NCBI GenBank assembly: GCA_951213105.1
Contig: OX578139.1
Location: 70,598,754-70,662,753 of the forward strand
Origin: Amaurobius ferox
Taxonomy: Eukaryota; Arthropoda; Arachnida; Araneae; Amaurobiidae
Reading direction: 5' to 3'
DNA: 64,000 nt
Shown: positions 48,854 to 58,443 of the stretch, piece after piece
Layout of the letters: every line of letters begins with the position of its first letter
Position numbering within the stretch: the first letter of the stretch is position 1
The notes under the pieces: model-generated
Databases searched by the model: none
The model's input: the letters and a program-made list of their open reading frames with translations, nothing else
Told to the model about the DNA's origin: nothing
Made by a program: the position numbers and the translations under genes

Positions 48854-49099
48854 CTGATGTTGCGATTCAGTAAATGAGCCAATTTCCAGATGGAAGAAAA
48901 CAGGATTTTTCTCTCCAGCAGCAGAAATTTGAAAAACTTCATGTTTTTCGGAGTTATCATCCCAAGTACCGATGGAGTTGTCACTTTGAGACTCGATGGA
49001 GTTAACATCCTGAGATACGATGAAGTTATCACAGTGAGATTTAGTGAAGTTATGACTTCCATTGTTAAACATATCTTCTGCCATCAGTCCATCATCCAC
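48854..49099 (-). pseudogene. Exon-like frame with splice donor, unknown function
   Basis: The minus-strand frame starts at ATG 49,099 (or 49,084). It encodes an Asn/Ser/Asp-rich peptide with repeated SQDVNSIESQSDNS-like words and ends at CATCAG|GTACGTAG. The donor and the first-exon position resemble the exon arrangement proposed for the polymerase gene, but the sequence is different. No following exon was identified. It could be the 5' exon of another mobile gene. Confidence 0.3.
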
Positions 49100-49799
49100 T
49101 TTTTGTTTTTAACTACTGGATATAAATTTTAATAAATTGGTTTGTAAGCGCTTCTGGCCTGAAGTTGTCATTAACATTTTACAAATTCGAACAAAAATCA
49201 GACTGTAACGCGTTTGGCAGGAAACAAAATAAATCCTTTACAATGGATCATACTGCGCATAGCGGGGTGAGCGATAGGTTCACCCTTCTTCGAAATCTCA
49301 AAACAAAGCGGCATGAGAAGGGTGAGACGCTGGTGGACACTGACCGGACCAGACTGGACAAAATGAGCGGCACCCGTTTGACAGTGTGAGACCATAAAAT
49401 ATATAATAAAAAATTCAGCGAAAAATATTCAGTTGTTTTTTAAATAAAAATTAAAATAATAATAACACCTCTTATATGAAGCGATCACGTGTCCATGATA
49501 TGAAACGATCACATGACCCACTTCAAAATGATATATGGCATCCATCTTGTGTCAAAATCGTGATTTTAAAAGTTCTTTTTAATTCATATTGAGTGTTGTA
49601 TCCGTCCTAAAACTACTTTATTTTCGCCCAAATTCTGTGAATCTACATACTGAAACAACGCAATGACAATATATTTCAGTTTAAAAGCTCTTCCAAATTT
49701 GATTATTTCTACTATTAAGCCTCTTTTTCCCCTATGTAAAATGTAAACAGCAAAATATGTAGAATGAGTTGTATTAGAATCGCTGTAATTCTTTAACAC
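49100..49799. other. Unassigned sequence with a GC-richer block
   Basis: A 74-codon plus-strand frame (49,165-49,389) covers a GC-richer block. I recognise no domain and do not support it as a gene. Confidence 0.45.
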
Positions 49800-50162
49800 A
49801 AAATCATTTAGTCCATGGAGTCTGCATAGCTGATATGAATGAAATATTCATTGATTTTAGAAAGAGAAGGACGATATTTTTCGATGAAGTTTTACGCATA
49901 GAGTTTACTTACTTGGAGCTCAATGGTCTTAATTTTTAAATAAAATAAATTATTATAGTATTGTGATGAATGACATGAATGGGGGAATCATTTATGAATG
50001 AAATGTTGCTTTTATAGAGAGAGCCAGGCGTGTTATTTTTTTATGACGTCATTTGAATGGATTCCAGTTGTTTTCGATGAAGTTTTCAAATATATGAAGT
50101 TTTCAAATAATGAAGTTTTCATAATCAATGCTTTAAGCATGATTGATCTTTCTTGTTTTTCT
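49800..50162 (+). repeat. Family D repeat, copy 2
   Basis: It shares with 16,508-17,035 the words 'atgaaatattcattgatttt', 'cgatgaagtttt', 'attatagtattgtgat', 'agagagccag.cg', 'tatgacgtcatttgaat' and 'gcatgattgatctttcttgttttt'. Confidence 0.7.
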
Positions 50163-50876
50163 TTATTGTAGTAGTTTTAAAGATTGCATGAATTTCATTT
50201 AAAGTATTATATTAACACATTATATGCATCATAGTTAATACATGAATTCATTGAATTTGCATTACTCTATGGATTTCTTTTTTCACTGTTAATGGTGAAT
50301 GTGTTCCTTCGCATCTAGATTACCAGCAAGAGGAAAGCTTCTTTATTTTGGCCCAGAAGTATCTGCAATTTCCCCCCTTTCCTGCCATCTCATTATGACA
50401 TCATTACATCCAAATGAGTGCCAGTCAGCTTTGCTGCTAATTTAAAGTTCAACAAGCTTTCTAACATTTTTTTGGATTCTGCCTCAGCATACGAAGACTG
50501 GGGTTTGCATGTTATATTTGCCAACAGTTTGCTGACCCGTTGACTGCTGCGTTGGAATTTTCGAATTAAATATCGTGAGTGATTGGAAGTAAGTTTTATC
50601 TTCTAATTATGTAATAAAACTAATTTTTTATCTAGAAACATTTAAAAATTGTTTTGGATGAATTTTTTACATTGTTATTCGTACTATTATTGGTTTTGTA
50701 TAAGCTAATAATGCATATCACGCTGTTTGTTCTAACTAGAATTTCAAGATTTGTTTTCTTTATCCTTGTGAATGTTTCATATTTACGTCCGCAATTTCAT
50801 TTTCATTTAACATATGTGTTTTAAAAGATTATTATATTTTGCTTAATGTCATAGAAAACCTAAATGAGCTAAATGA
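50163..50876. other. Unassigned sequence
   Basis: No feature recognised. Confidence 0.5.
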
Positions 50877-50930
50877 AAATTTGGTATATAAATAGCACTA
50901 ACTAAATTTTGCTATTTATATACCAAATTT
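50877..50930. repeat. Perfect 21-bp inverted repeat
   Basis: AAATTTGGTATATAAATAGC A (50,877-50,897) is exactly inverted at 50,910-50,930 with a 12-nt loop. The right arm leads straight into a minus-oriented family B fragment, whose internal 'aaatttggtaggtaagtcac' block is the source of the arm. Confidence 0.9.
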
Positions 50931-51108
50931 AATGAAATTCGGTCAGTTACGTTTTCAATTAGAGGGGATACATGCATTTCACAGACACACACTGACGTCA
51001 CGCTAAAAATAGTTTTTTCATGTTCTAGAAGTCCCAAAACATTTAAATCCGTCGAAAAATCAAGTTGCGATTTTCGGCATGATTCTAATTCTTTCCCTAT
51101 ACATTACC
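50931..51108 (-). mobile_element. Family B fragment, left end
   Basis: In minus orientation it contains TAGAGGGGATAC-, CACAGACACACACTGACGTC, CTAAAAATAGTTTTTTCATG TTCTAGAAGTCCCAAAAC and GCGATTTTCGGCATGATTC. It stops within the terminal palindrome (CCCTATACATTACCAC). Confidence 0.75.
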
Positions 51109-51136
51109 ACAGAAGTTAAATTCTACATAATTCTTC

Positions 51137-51390
51137 TTTCTTTATATACATAATATAATGTATAAGGTAAGTATTGTGACGGGGTCGAAAATTCGAATTC
51201 GAGTTTTCAACGGGAAAGAACATTTCAAGCATCCCTGAACACGAATCAAACGGTTTTGAGGTGATGTCTGTGTGTGGGTGTGCGTGTGTGTTAGTGAGTC
51301 GGTGGAAACGATATCTTACGAACGAATGGAGCCATTCGAACGAAATTTGGTACAAAAATTAAAATCCTTGAATACTTCAAGCCTATTGTT
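51137..51390 (+). mobile_element. Family A fragment, left end
   Basis: The palindrome (TTTCTTTATATACATAATAT AATGTATAAGGTAAGT) and the following GACGGGGTCGAAAATTCG to 'gaatacttcaagcctattgtt' are present. The copy then ends abruptly at the hairpin of family C. Confidence 0.85.
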
Positions 51391-52150
51391 AACACTTTAC
51401 AACATAGTTGAAAAGTGTTTATGACTTTTTCATTCTGTCTGTCTGTCTGTCTGTTCGTTAGCACGATAACTGCCGTAAAAATGACTTTATCAAAATGAAA
51501 TTTTAGTATGTTTTTCAGACGGTGTGTGAGACCTATGGGAATATAAATAAATAATATCACCCAATTAGTTTTTTATTGAACCCGGGTTGAAAAAATGAAA
51601 TACATTGAACCCTATGGGACCTAATTTTTCAAACATTTATTAAGCACATTTAAAATTCACAAATTGCTTCGAAATTTTTAGGAAATATTTACATTATCCC
51701 ATAAAATATATAAAAAGAAATTTCAGTAAAATATATTAAGTAGTTTTTTAAATAAAAATGATTTAATATAGGGAAAAAGCAAATTCAATAAAATTCTGAC
51801 TTTTGGGATATCCTCCAGAAAGAAAAAAAAGATATATTATATAATATATATCTTTCCAATTGCTCAAAAATTTGAGTGTATGAGAGAGGCTTCACATTTT
51901 AAAATAAATTTGGTAGATAACAATTTTTTAAATATTTTTTTAATTTTATATAACTGTTCATGATATACTTATTTGATGGCATTTTTAATGCACTTTCCTA
52001 CGTCCTAGAGAGTTAATATTTGGTACACAGCTTAAATTTGTTGAACATTTTTTTTCTACAAAAATGTGGTGGATCTTTAAATATAGATCATACATTTTTT
52101 TCGAAATGGCCTGCAAATAATCCCCGTTCACTTCTATAAATCATTGTTGT
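51391..52150 (+). mobile_element. Family C: hairpin-led repeat, right limit uncertain
   Basis: It begins with the palindrome AACACTTTACAACATAGTTG AAAAGTGTT (51,391-51,419), then TTCTGTCTGTCTGTCTGTCT GTTCGTTAGCACGATAAC and a 'gaaattttagtatgtttttc' block. The plan (hairpin, GTCTG tract, 'aaatt..' block) matches families A, B and E. The right end is not recognisable before the family B copy at 52,152. Confidence 0.5.
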
Positions 52151-52560
52151 AATATTGTTAAAAATTCTGATGTGGGCAGCACATCTCTTTCCCTGCAGAC
52201 TCATATTCACGTTCTCTTTATTTCTTCAATAATAATTTGAGTTCATCTGCATAAAATAACAGCCAGAAGTATTTTAAATGACATTGAATTTGCACGTTAA
52301 ACTTAAATTTGGTTTTCATTTGATAGCTGGGCTTATTGTCAAAGGTGGCGTAGCGAAAACGCGAAAAACACTAGAATATCTCAAGAACGGCTAGTCCTAG
52401 AGTAATGGGGTTAGTCTTATTCTTTTTGTTGTCAAAAATCACGTATAAAATAGGAATTTACTTGATATAATTGAGCACACGTAGTCTTTTATTTTTATAT
52501 TTCACGATTTTTGCGAGCCATTTCGCAAAAATAGCGTTCCTTTTCCCCGAATTGTAGAAG

Positions 52561-52628
52561 AATAACCTGCAAATGATTTATATACCAAATTTTGTTAAAT
52601 TTGGTATATAAATCACTTGCAGGTTATT
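52561..52628. repeat. 32-bp inverted repeat inside a family B element
   Basis: AATAACCTGCAAATGATTTA TATACCAAATTT (52,561-52,592) is inverted at 52,597-52,628 with one mismatch and a 4-nt loop. A third, direct copy of the TACACCAAATTTTGTTAAAT TTG block follows. Same source block as the inverted repeat at 50,877. Confidence 0.9.
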
Positions 52629-52875
52629 CAAATATTATACACCAAATTTTGTTAAATTTGTTCCATTGGTTTTTAGCTAGAGTGGATAAAGGCAATTTCT
52701 GCCTGCCATTTCGCAAAGGCAGATTATTTTATTACGAATCGCACTATAATCTAATGAACATCAGGATTTCCCACAAAAAATATACCTACCAAATTTTATG
52801 AAATTCGGTCCATTAGTTTTTCAATTAGAGTGGATGTAATATCCTCACAGACACACAGAAACATACACAGACACA

Positions 52876-54193
52876 CCCTGTTGTTGTGGCTTATCCTTCG
52901 GCTATCTGGCGAAGTCAGACAAGATCCATTAGACCGTTGATCCTAAGGAAGTCGAGGACCAGAAGGGGGGAAGAGTATATGTCCTCTCTGGAGAGTCCCA
53001 CACAGTCCAGAATGTGCTCTGGAGAAGCCTGCTGAACTTGATATTTAGAGCAGACTGCAAAAATCTTCCTGCCCTCAAAAAACGAGAGACCTTTTGTGTG
53101 GCCGCTTGCTAATCTGCATATTGCTGTCCAAGAGGCTCTGTCACAATTGAGGACGAACGAAGAGCCCGGTTCTCTGCCCGCATACCAGTGATGGCTGGGA
53201 GGAACCCTCCACTCCCTCGAAATTTCAGAGTTGACTATGGATTGATGTTCAGAAAAAGTAAGGGCCGAAGAGGAAGGACCAAAATGGCCACAACCATCCT
53301 TGGCCAGTCCATCCGCTTGCTCATTGCCGTAAATGTCAACGTGTAATGGAATCCACTGGAAATGAACATCATGGGACTCTGAAATGAGCTTGAGTTTGAG
53401 AAGGATGGAAATACTAGTTTGATCTCCAACTGCAATCCAATCATGGAGGTGCTGAAGAGAGCTGCAGCTGTCCGAAAGAATCCAGAGGTCCCCAAAGTCG
53501 TTTTCGTTGAGAGCAACTTCAAGAACCTGCTCAATTGCAATTAGTTCGCTTTTGAAGACTGAAGAGGAATAGGGGTTGCGGAGGCTGATGGACAATTTAT
53601 CCATTGGTTTCTCGATGTAGATGCCACTACCAGCGTGGTCCTCCAGTTTGCTGCCGTCCGTATAGATTTTAATGGCATTATCGGGGATCTTATCAATGAT
53701 CTCCAAGGCCAACTGTCTAAGATGAGCTGGGATAAAATCCCTCTTGGTGACCGAGGTAGAAAAGTCGAAGTGGAAATGAACTCTGGGGAGTCCCTCTGAG
53801 GGATTCAGACAAGATTTTAAGGAGTGGGGTTCGATCTCATCAAAAGGCAGACTCAGATGTTCAGCATGACTAAAAGGAATATTTTTCTGAAGTCTTTGAT
53901 TGTTGCTCCAGTTGTTCAGGTAAAGGGAGGTTTTATTATGCTGACCATAGCTAGCAAGTTTGTTAAAATATTTGGCAAGGTTGGCCCTTCTTCTAGTTTG
54001 AAGAGGTTGCAAATTAGCCTCATAGAGAACTACCTCTCTAGGGCAGCTACGTCTCAGTCCAGTGATAATTCTAGCAGCGCTGAGTTGAACCCTCTCCAAT
54101 TTATCCAAGTTGGTGGCTGAGGCACAGCAATAAACAGGGAAACCATACTCTAAGATGGGCCTAATGAATGTCATATATGTACAACCCTTACAC
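52876..54193 (-). mobile_element. 5'-truncated LINE inserted in a CACACAGA microsatellite
   Basis: The insert carries a single open frame and a short 3' segment ending GGATAAGCCACAACAACAG on the minus strand. The flanks are ACACAGACACACC and CTTACACACATAGACG, both parts of the internal microsatellite of family B. The absence of stops suggests a recent insertion. Confidence 0.8.
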
Positions 54194-54195
54194 AC
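52915..54195 (-). CDS. LINE ORF2 C-terminal part: reverse-transcriptase thumb and RNase H (partial)
   Basis: The 426-codon frame is open throughout. It begins in the reverse-transcriptase thumb (FIRPILEYGFPVYCCA, LDKLERVQLSAARIITGL). It then contains an RNase H domain with its acidic residues: IYTDGSK (first Asp, about residue 179), SELIAIEQ (Glu), LSDSCSS (second Asp) and GNEQADGLAK (third Asp). It ends with a Cys/His motif, CSKYQVQQASPEHILDC. RNase H placed after reverse transcriptase is typical of I, R1 and LOA-related LINEs and absent from Jockey. The upstream endonuclease and catalytic reverse-transcriptase part are missing, so the copy is 5'-truncated. The initial ATG is internal and not a real start. 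Confidence 0.85.
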   Translation of the reverse strand: MCKGCTYMTFIRPILEYGFPVYCCASATNLDKLERVQLSAARIITGLRRSCPREVVLYEANLQPLQTRRRANLAKYFNKLASYGQHNKTSLYLNNWSNNQRLQKNIPFSHAEHLSLPFDEIEPHSLKSCLNPSEGLPRVHFHFDFSTSVTKRDFIPAHLRQLALEIIDKIPDNAIKIYTDGSKLEDHAGSGIYIEKPMDKLSISLRNPYSSSVFKSELIAIEQVLEVALNENDFGDLWILSDSCSSLQHLHDWIAVGDQTSISILLKLKLISESHDVHFQWIPLHVDIYGNEQADGLAKDGCGHFGPSSSALTFSEHQSIVNSEISREWRVPPSHHWYAGREPGSSFVLNCDRASWTAICRLASGHTKGLSFFEGRKIFAVCSKYQVQQASPEHILDCVGLSREDIYSSPLLVLDFLRINGLMDLV

Positions 54196-54305
54196 ATAGA
54201 CGTCTTCCTAAAAATAGTTTTTTCGTGTTCTAGAAGTCCCAAAACGTGCAGATCCTTCGAAAATTCGAGTTCCGATCTTCAGCACGATTCCAATACTTTG
54301 AATAC

Positions 54306-54464
54306 ATACATACACACACACACACACATATATTATCTGTGTATCTAAATTCCGTGCCTATGCAATTACAATAGTTGTGATTTTAAATGATCCCTAAACT
54401 TTTATTATTTCTTCAACGAAGCCTAATTTTAACTTATACAGAATACAAATATCTCAAGCGACTG
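54306..54464. other. (CA)n tract and short spacer
   Basis: ACATACATACACACACACAC near 54,301-54,330 is probably the continuation of the preceding repeat edge. Nothing else was seen. Confidence 0.5.
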
Positions 54465-54766
54465 TAAGGTGAGTTACATAAGAATTGCTGAATTTTTTTC
54501 ACACAAAATTATTTAGCTCTGGAGTCTGGAATACAAGTTATATGAATGAAATATTCATTGATTTTGCATAGAGAATCAGATGATTTATATTTCGATACAG
54601 TTTTAAATATTTAAGTATAATAAATTACTGTAGTACTGTGATAATGTAAAAGATATCACCACTGAATGTATCACATTTTAGAAATTTTTAAATGAAATTG
54701 CCTTTCAGTTGGAAAGTGTTTCATAATCAATGCTTATGATTGATTGATCTTTCTTGTTTTTAAATG
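54465..54766 (+). repeat. Family D repeat, copy 3
   Basis: It contains 'aattatttagctctggagtctggaatac', 'atgaatgaaatattcattgattttgcata', 'attactgtagtactgtgataat' and the end TGATCTTTCTTGTTTTT. The end abuts a family A body at TTGTTTTTAAATGCAATCGA, so the D copy may have inserted into, or recombined with, family A. Confidence 0.75.
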
Positions 54767-55600
54767 CAATCGAATGTTCATAAACTCCCTAAATTTTTAA
54801 ATGAAATTTTCAAAAAATCAAAACCTTTAATAAAGTTACGTAAATAGTCATTTCTTATGTAAATTTTTATTAGAAAACGATAGACAATTTTTAGAACGCT
54901 AGCATGAACCGTTCTCGAAATATTGCACGTTTTTCAATATGTAAATAAAAAAAATCACATAAAATAATAAAAATAATAATTATTTTGAAATATGTTCATT
55001 TTTCATATGTAATATCATGCGATGAATTTGGTGACATCATTCTTGTAGATGTAGCTCGTTTCTTTCATGAGAAAAGATGTTTTGGGTTATGTTTTTTCAT
55101 TTGGACGCCAATAGTTATTTACCTGCTATAAGAATAACTTATTTCTTTTTCTATAACACTTGTCGACGAATTTGGCGGAATGTGACCAACTTGGTGACTT
55201 TTTTAAATGTTGCCAAATTAACGAAATTGGCGCCAAATTTTTAAAAATGACACTACATCAATGAAAAGGACTACTTATTGATAAAAGTTTAATATCATGA
55301 AAAGAACATGAGAGTAGACTAAGAATAACGTATTTCTCTTTCCGTCCGTTTGTAACGTTTGGCGATATATTTAGCGGGACTTCAATATTGATAGTTGTTT
55401 ATTTCGAGTTGCGCGAAAAATAAGTTGATTGGGTACTTTGAAATAGTTTTACATGTTTTCATCAGGAAAATAACCAAATCTACAATTCAACGATAAAAAC
55501 ACAGTACCCTAGATCTTATACATTATTTTTTGATTGTAAAGGGATAGTAAATTCATTGCATTATATAAGGAAAGTTATGTGCTGCCCACGTCAGATTTTT
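54767..55600 (+). mobile_element. Family A repeat without left end, with replaced segment near the right end
   Basis: The body starts in the middle (GCAATCGAATGTTCATAAAC) and runs through the TTGGCG region (about 55,140-55,240). It then changes at about 55,380 to a segment shared only with 18,770-18,868, and ends with ATATAAGGAAAGTTATGTGC TGCCCACGTCAGAT. Confidence 0.8.
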
Positions 55601-55605
55601 TTACT

Positions 55606-56411
55606 TTTCGTGCAATACATGGTAATGTATAGGGAAAGTATTCGAATTATGCTGAAAATCGCAACTCGAGTTTCTGGCAGGTAGGTCTACATGTTTTGGG
55701 ACCTCTAGAACACGAAAAACTATTTGTAGCCTGAGGTCTGTGTGTCTGTGCAATGAAGTTATTTACTCTAACTCAAAAACTAATTGATCGAATTTGATAA
55801 AATTTTATTGGTAAGTCACTTTTGTATGGCCCTGGTGCTGGTTAGATTTTGGTGCGATTCGGAATGAAAAAAATAACTGCATTTCTATGCAAAACGGCCC
55901 TCAAAATCTCATCTATCAATTCTAGCTAAAATACTAATTCACCCAATTTAACAAAATTTTGTAAATAAGTCAATTGTAGGATACCCTGGTGCTGATTATA
56001 TTTTGGTAAAATTTAAAAACGAAGAATCTGCATTTGTTTACGAAATGGTCTACAAAAATCGTCAAATTTTAAAATTAACGACTACTTATGCTCGAATGTA
56101 TCAATTAAAGGCATGTTTCATATACGTGTACATAATTTTTGACGAGGAAAATTGTAAGACCAACCCCATAACTGTAGATTGATAAAAATATCGACCTCGA
56201 CATATTTGAGTTTTTCTCATTTTTGTTACGTCAGCTTCGAAAAAATGTCCAATTACCAAATGACAACAAAAATTGAATTAAAAGAGCAAATTCGCAAATT
56301 TAGTGTTATTTTGTGGAATAAAATTCAATTTAATGAATTATTAAAGAAATAAAGAGAAAGTGAATTTTTGAGTCTGCAGAGAAAGTCATGTGCTGCCCAC
56401 ATCAGAATTTT
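55606..56411 (+). mobile_element. Family B repeat, full length
   Basis: The left palindrome ACTTTTCGTGCAATACATGG TAATGTATAGGGAAAGT is at 55,610-55,646. Tandem 'ctaat.ga.cgaatt..ataaaattt' blocks follow, and the right end GAAAGTCATGTGCTGCCCAC ATCAGA lies at 56,406. It directly follows the right end of a family A copy in the same T-run. Confidence 0.9.
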
Positions 56412-57629
56412 TCTTTTCCTTTTGACAAGTTATTTTAAATTTTTGCTTTCGTTGTTATTTTCTTGTTGTTAACAAATTGCTTCTGCTTTCTCTGAAATCG
56501 CATTTTCGATTGAATATGTTCTGTTTTTGTTAAAAAGAAATGTTTGTTAATTAAGTATTCTTTGAAGTTATCATCTTTTCGTTCATTGTCTTCGATAGAA
56601 AAGTCTTTGATACTAAAGTACCGTAAACAAAACTGATCCAGATTTGTTTCTGTTTTCTTAAGCAAAGAAAAAGTCTGGATGTAGATGTAAAAATATGTCA
56701 GAGAAATACAGTCAAATTCGATAGATGTAGTGTTTTTATTAGATTTTACCCTATGCAAGTAAAATTTGAAAGCATAAATCATAAGTTCTTTAATGATCAA
56801 ACTTCTAAGATACTACTTATCATTTAAACAAAACACAAATCAGGTTGTTGAATTTGACTTTTTCCTTGACAGTTTCAAGATTATTATTTTTCAGTATTTT
56901 TTTAAACTTCAAATTTTCACTCACGGCTTTCAGTGTTCTGAATTTCCAAACTTTTTTGCTCGAAAATAAAGGGAATTTATTTTTTCGAACAAATACTTGA
57001 AAAATTACAAAATACAGCCAATTCTATTTTCAGAAGTGCTGTTATAAGAACCGTTATGGGTTCTGAAGATAACTAAACAATAGTTTGAAATTGGTGAATG
57101 GATACAAGTATTTTCAATGTAAGTGCCATCTATCGGGAACGTTTTGGACTCTTTTTTGAAAAACCAATTTTTGGAATGCCTTCTATAAAATGCTTCTGTA
57201 CGGAGACCGGCTGATATGTAAAAATATTTCTTAGTTAGCATGTATTTTAACATTAAAAGTAATTTGTTATTTATTGCGGTTTTGTTAATAGCATACTGAA
57301 GTTGTATACTTACTTATTGGACACTACGACTACACATATTTTATCGATAATATAAAGCAATGCACATTTCCGATTTTATTGTTTTATGAAATAGAAACAT
57401 AAACACTGCAGGTTGTAAATTTTAAATAGTTTAAAGAGATTGTCACATGGAGATATATCTTTAAATATATTTACAGCTTTTAAAGTTACGCAATGTAAAG
57501 CCTCAATCGATTTTCTGATTTATTACTATTGCTGCGAACACGCAACAAGCCATTTGCCTCCTCCTCTTTCGTCTGTCCGAAGGCCAGGCAAAGAACACAC
57601 AGTCTATGACGTTAGCATGACATCGAGAT
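56412..57629. other. Unassigned sequence with minus-strand frames of unknown nature
   Basis: Two minus-strand frames (56,435-56,800, 121 codons, Lys/Phe/Ile-rich; 57,005-57,253, 82 codons) contain no domain I recognise. Their A/T-rich codon content does not distinguish them from chance. A GC-richer block with GGCCAGGCAAAG lies near 57,550-57,630. Confidence 0.4.
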
Positions 57630-58045
57630 GACGTGAGACCAGGGTTTCCAGATTTGACGATATAACGCGATTTCCGGAACGTTCAGAAACTTCACGAAAT
57701 AACGATTAGTCTAGGAGATATGGTGAGATTTCCAGAAGTTTCTATGGAGAAACTAAAAAGATTCATCCCTCCGTTGGAGGGGAGTTGACGAATGAACGTG
57801 ACACGGCTATATTGGACTGTAATGTTTATCAATGTTTTGAGAATTGTAGCCGCTGCTTTGTGAAATTACTCTCCTCAACGTTTTGAGAATAATATCGCTT
57901 ATTCTGCGAAATTAGTGGAGCATTTAAGTGCTGTTTGATTGCAAAATATTCCTATTTACTTTGTGCTTGTGAATAAACGCAAGTTATCCAGAAACTTGGA
58001 CTCGTTCTTGTATCCTGTTTGTGCACATGATTCTAGAGGATACGT
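57630..58045 (+). mobile_element. Candidate solo LTR
   Basis: The block runs from about GACGTGAGACCAGGGTTTCC to GAGGATACGTTCGTAACA. It has higher GC, a poly(A) signal GTGAATAAACGC (about 57,970) and a 3' end resembling R-U5 of gypsy-type elements. A decayed copy of its 3' half occurs at 4,634-4,805 in the opposite orientation. No internal retroelement sequence adjoins it. The exact ends and target-site duplication are uncertain. Confidence 0.45.
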
Positions 58046-58443
58046 TCGTAACACCATTTTTATTTACTTTCTGCAACAATACATGGCAATGTATAAGGAA
58101 AATATTTGAATTGTGTCCAAATTCGGAACTCGAGAATTCGATGGATTGAAGACCTATATCTATGGCGTCTGTGTATGCTTCTGTCTGTTTGCCTGTCTGT
58201 TCAATGTATGTATCTACTCTAACCCGAATCTATCTGCCCAATGTATGTATCAATCTAGTCTAGCCCTACAAAATTTGGTGAGTAAGTCACTTATGGGTTT
58301 TCTTGGTGCTGATTAGATTTTGATACGATTAGAATACAATAATTTTCTGTTTTTTGCAAAATGGCTCACAAAATCATCGAAATCTAAAATAAGAAACTAC
58401 ATACGCTCGAATGTATGAATTAAGTGCTTGTTTTATACGCATT

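Larger units (their letters stand above)
52152..54305 (-). mobile_element. Family B repeat split by a LINE insertion
   Basis: The right end (plus reading AAAATTCTGATGTGGGCAGC ACATCTCTTTCCCTGCAGAC) starts at 52,159 and the body runs to about 52,875. The remainder, 54,194-54,305, continues with ACACATAGACGTCTTCCTAA AAATAG and 'tctagaagtcccaaaacgtgcagatcc', and ends without the full palindrome. Between them a LINE fragment sits in the CACACAGA microsatellite. Confidence 0.85.

Noticed and set aside
52915..54195. Functional host RNase H gene
   Set aside because: The frame begins within a reverse-transcriptase thumb and lies inside a repeat, so it is a truncated LINE.
56435..57253. Two minus-strand frames as host genes
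   Set aside because: They are low-complexity Lys/Ile/Phe-rich frames without domain, splice or promoter support.
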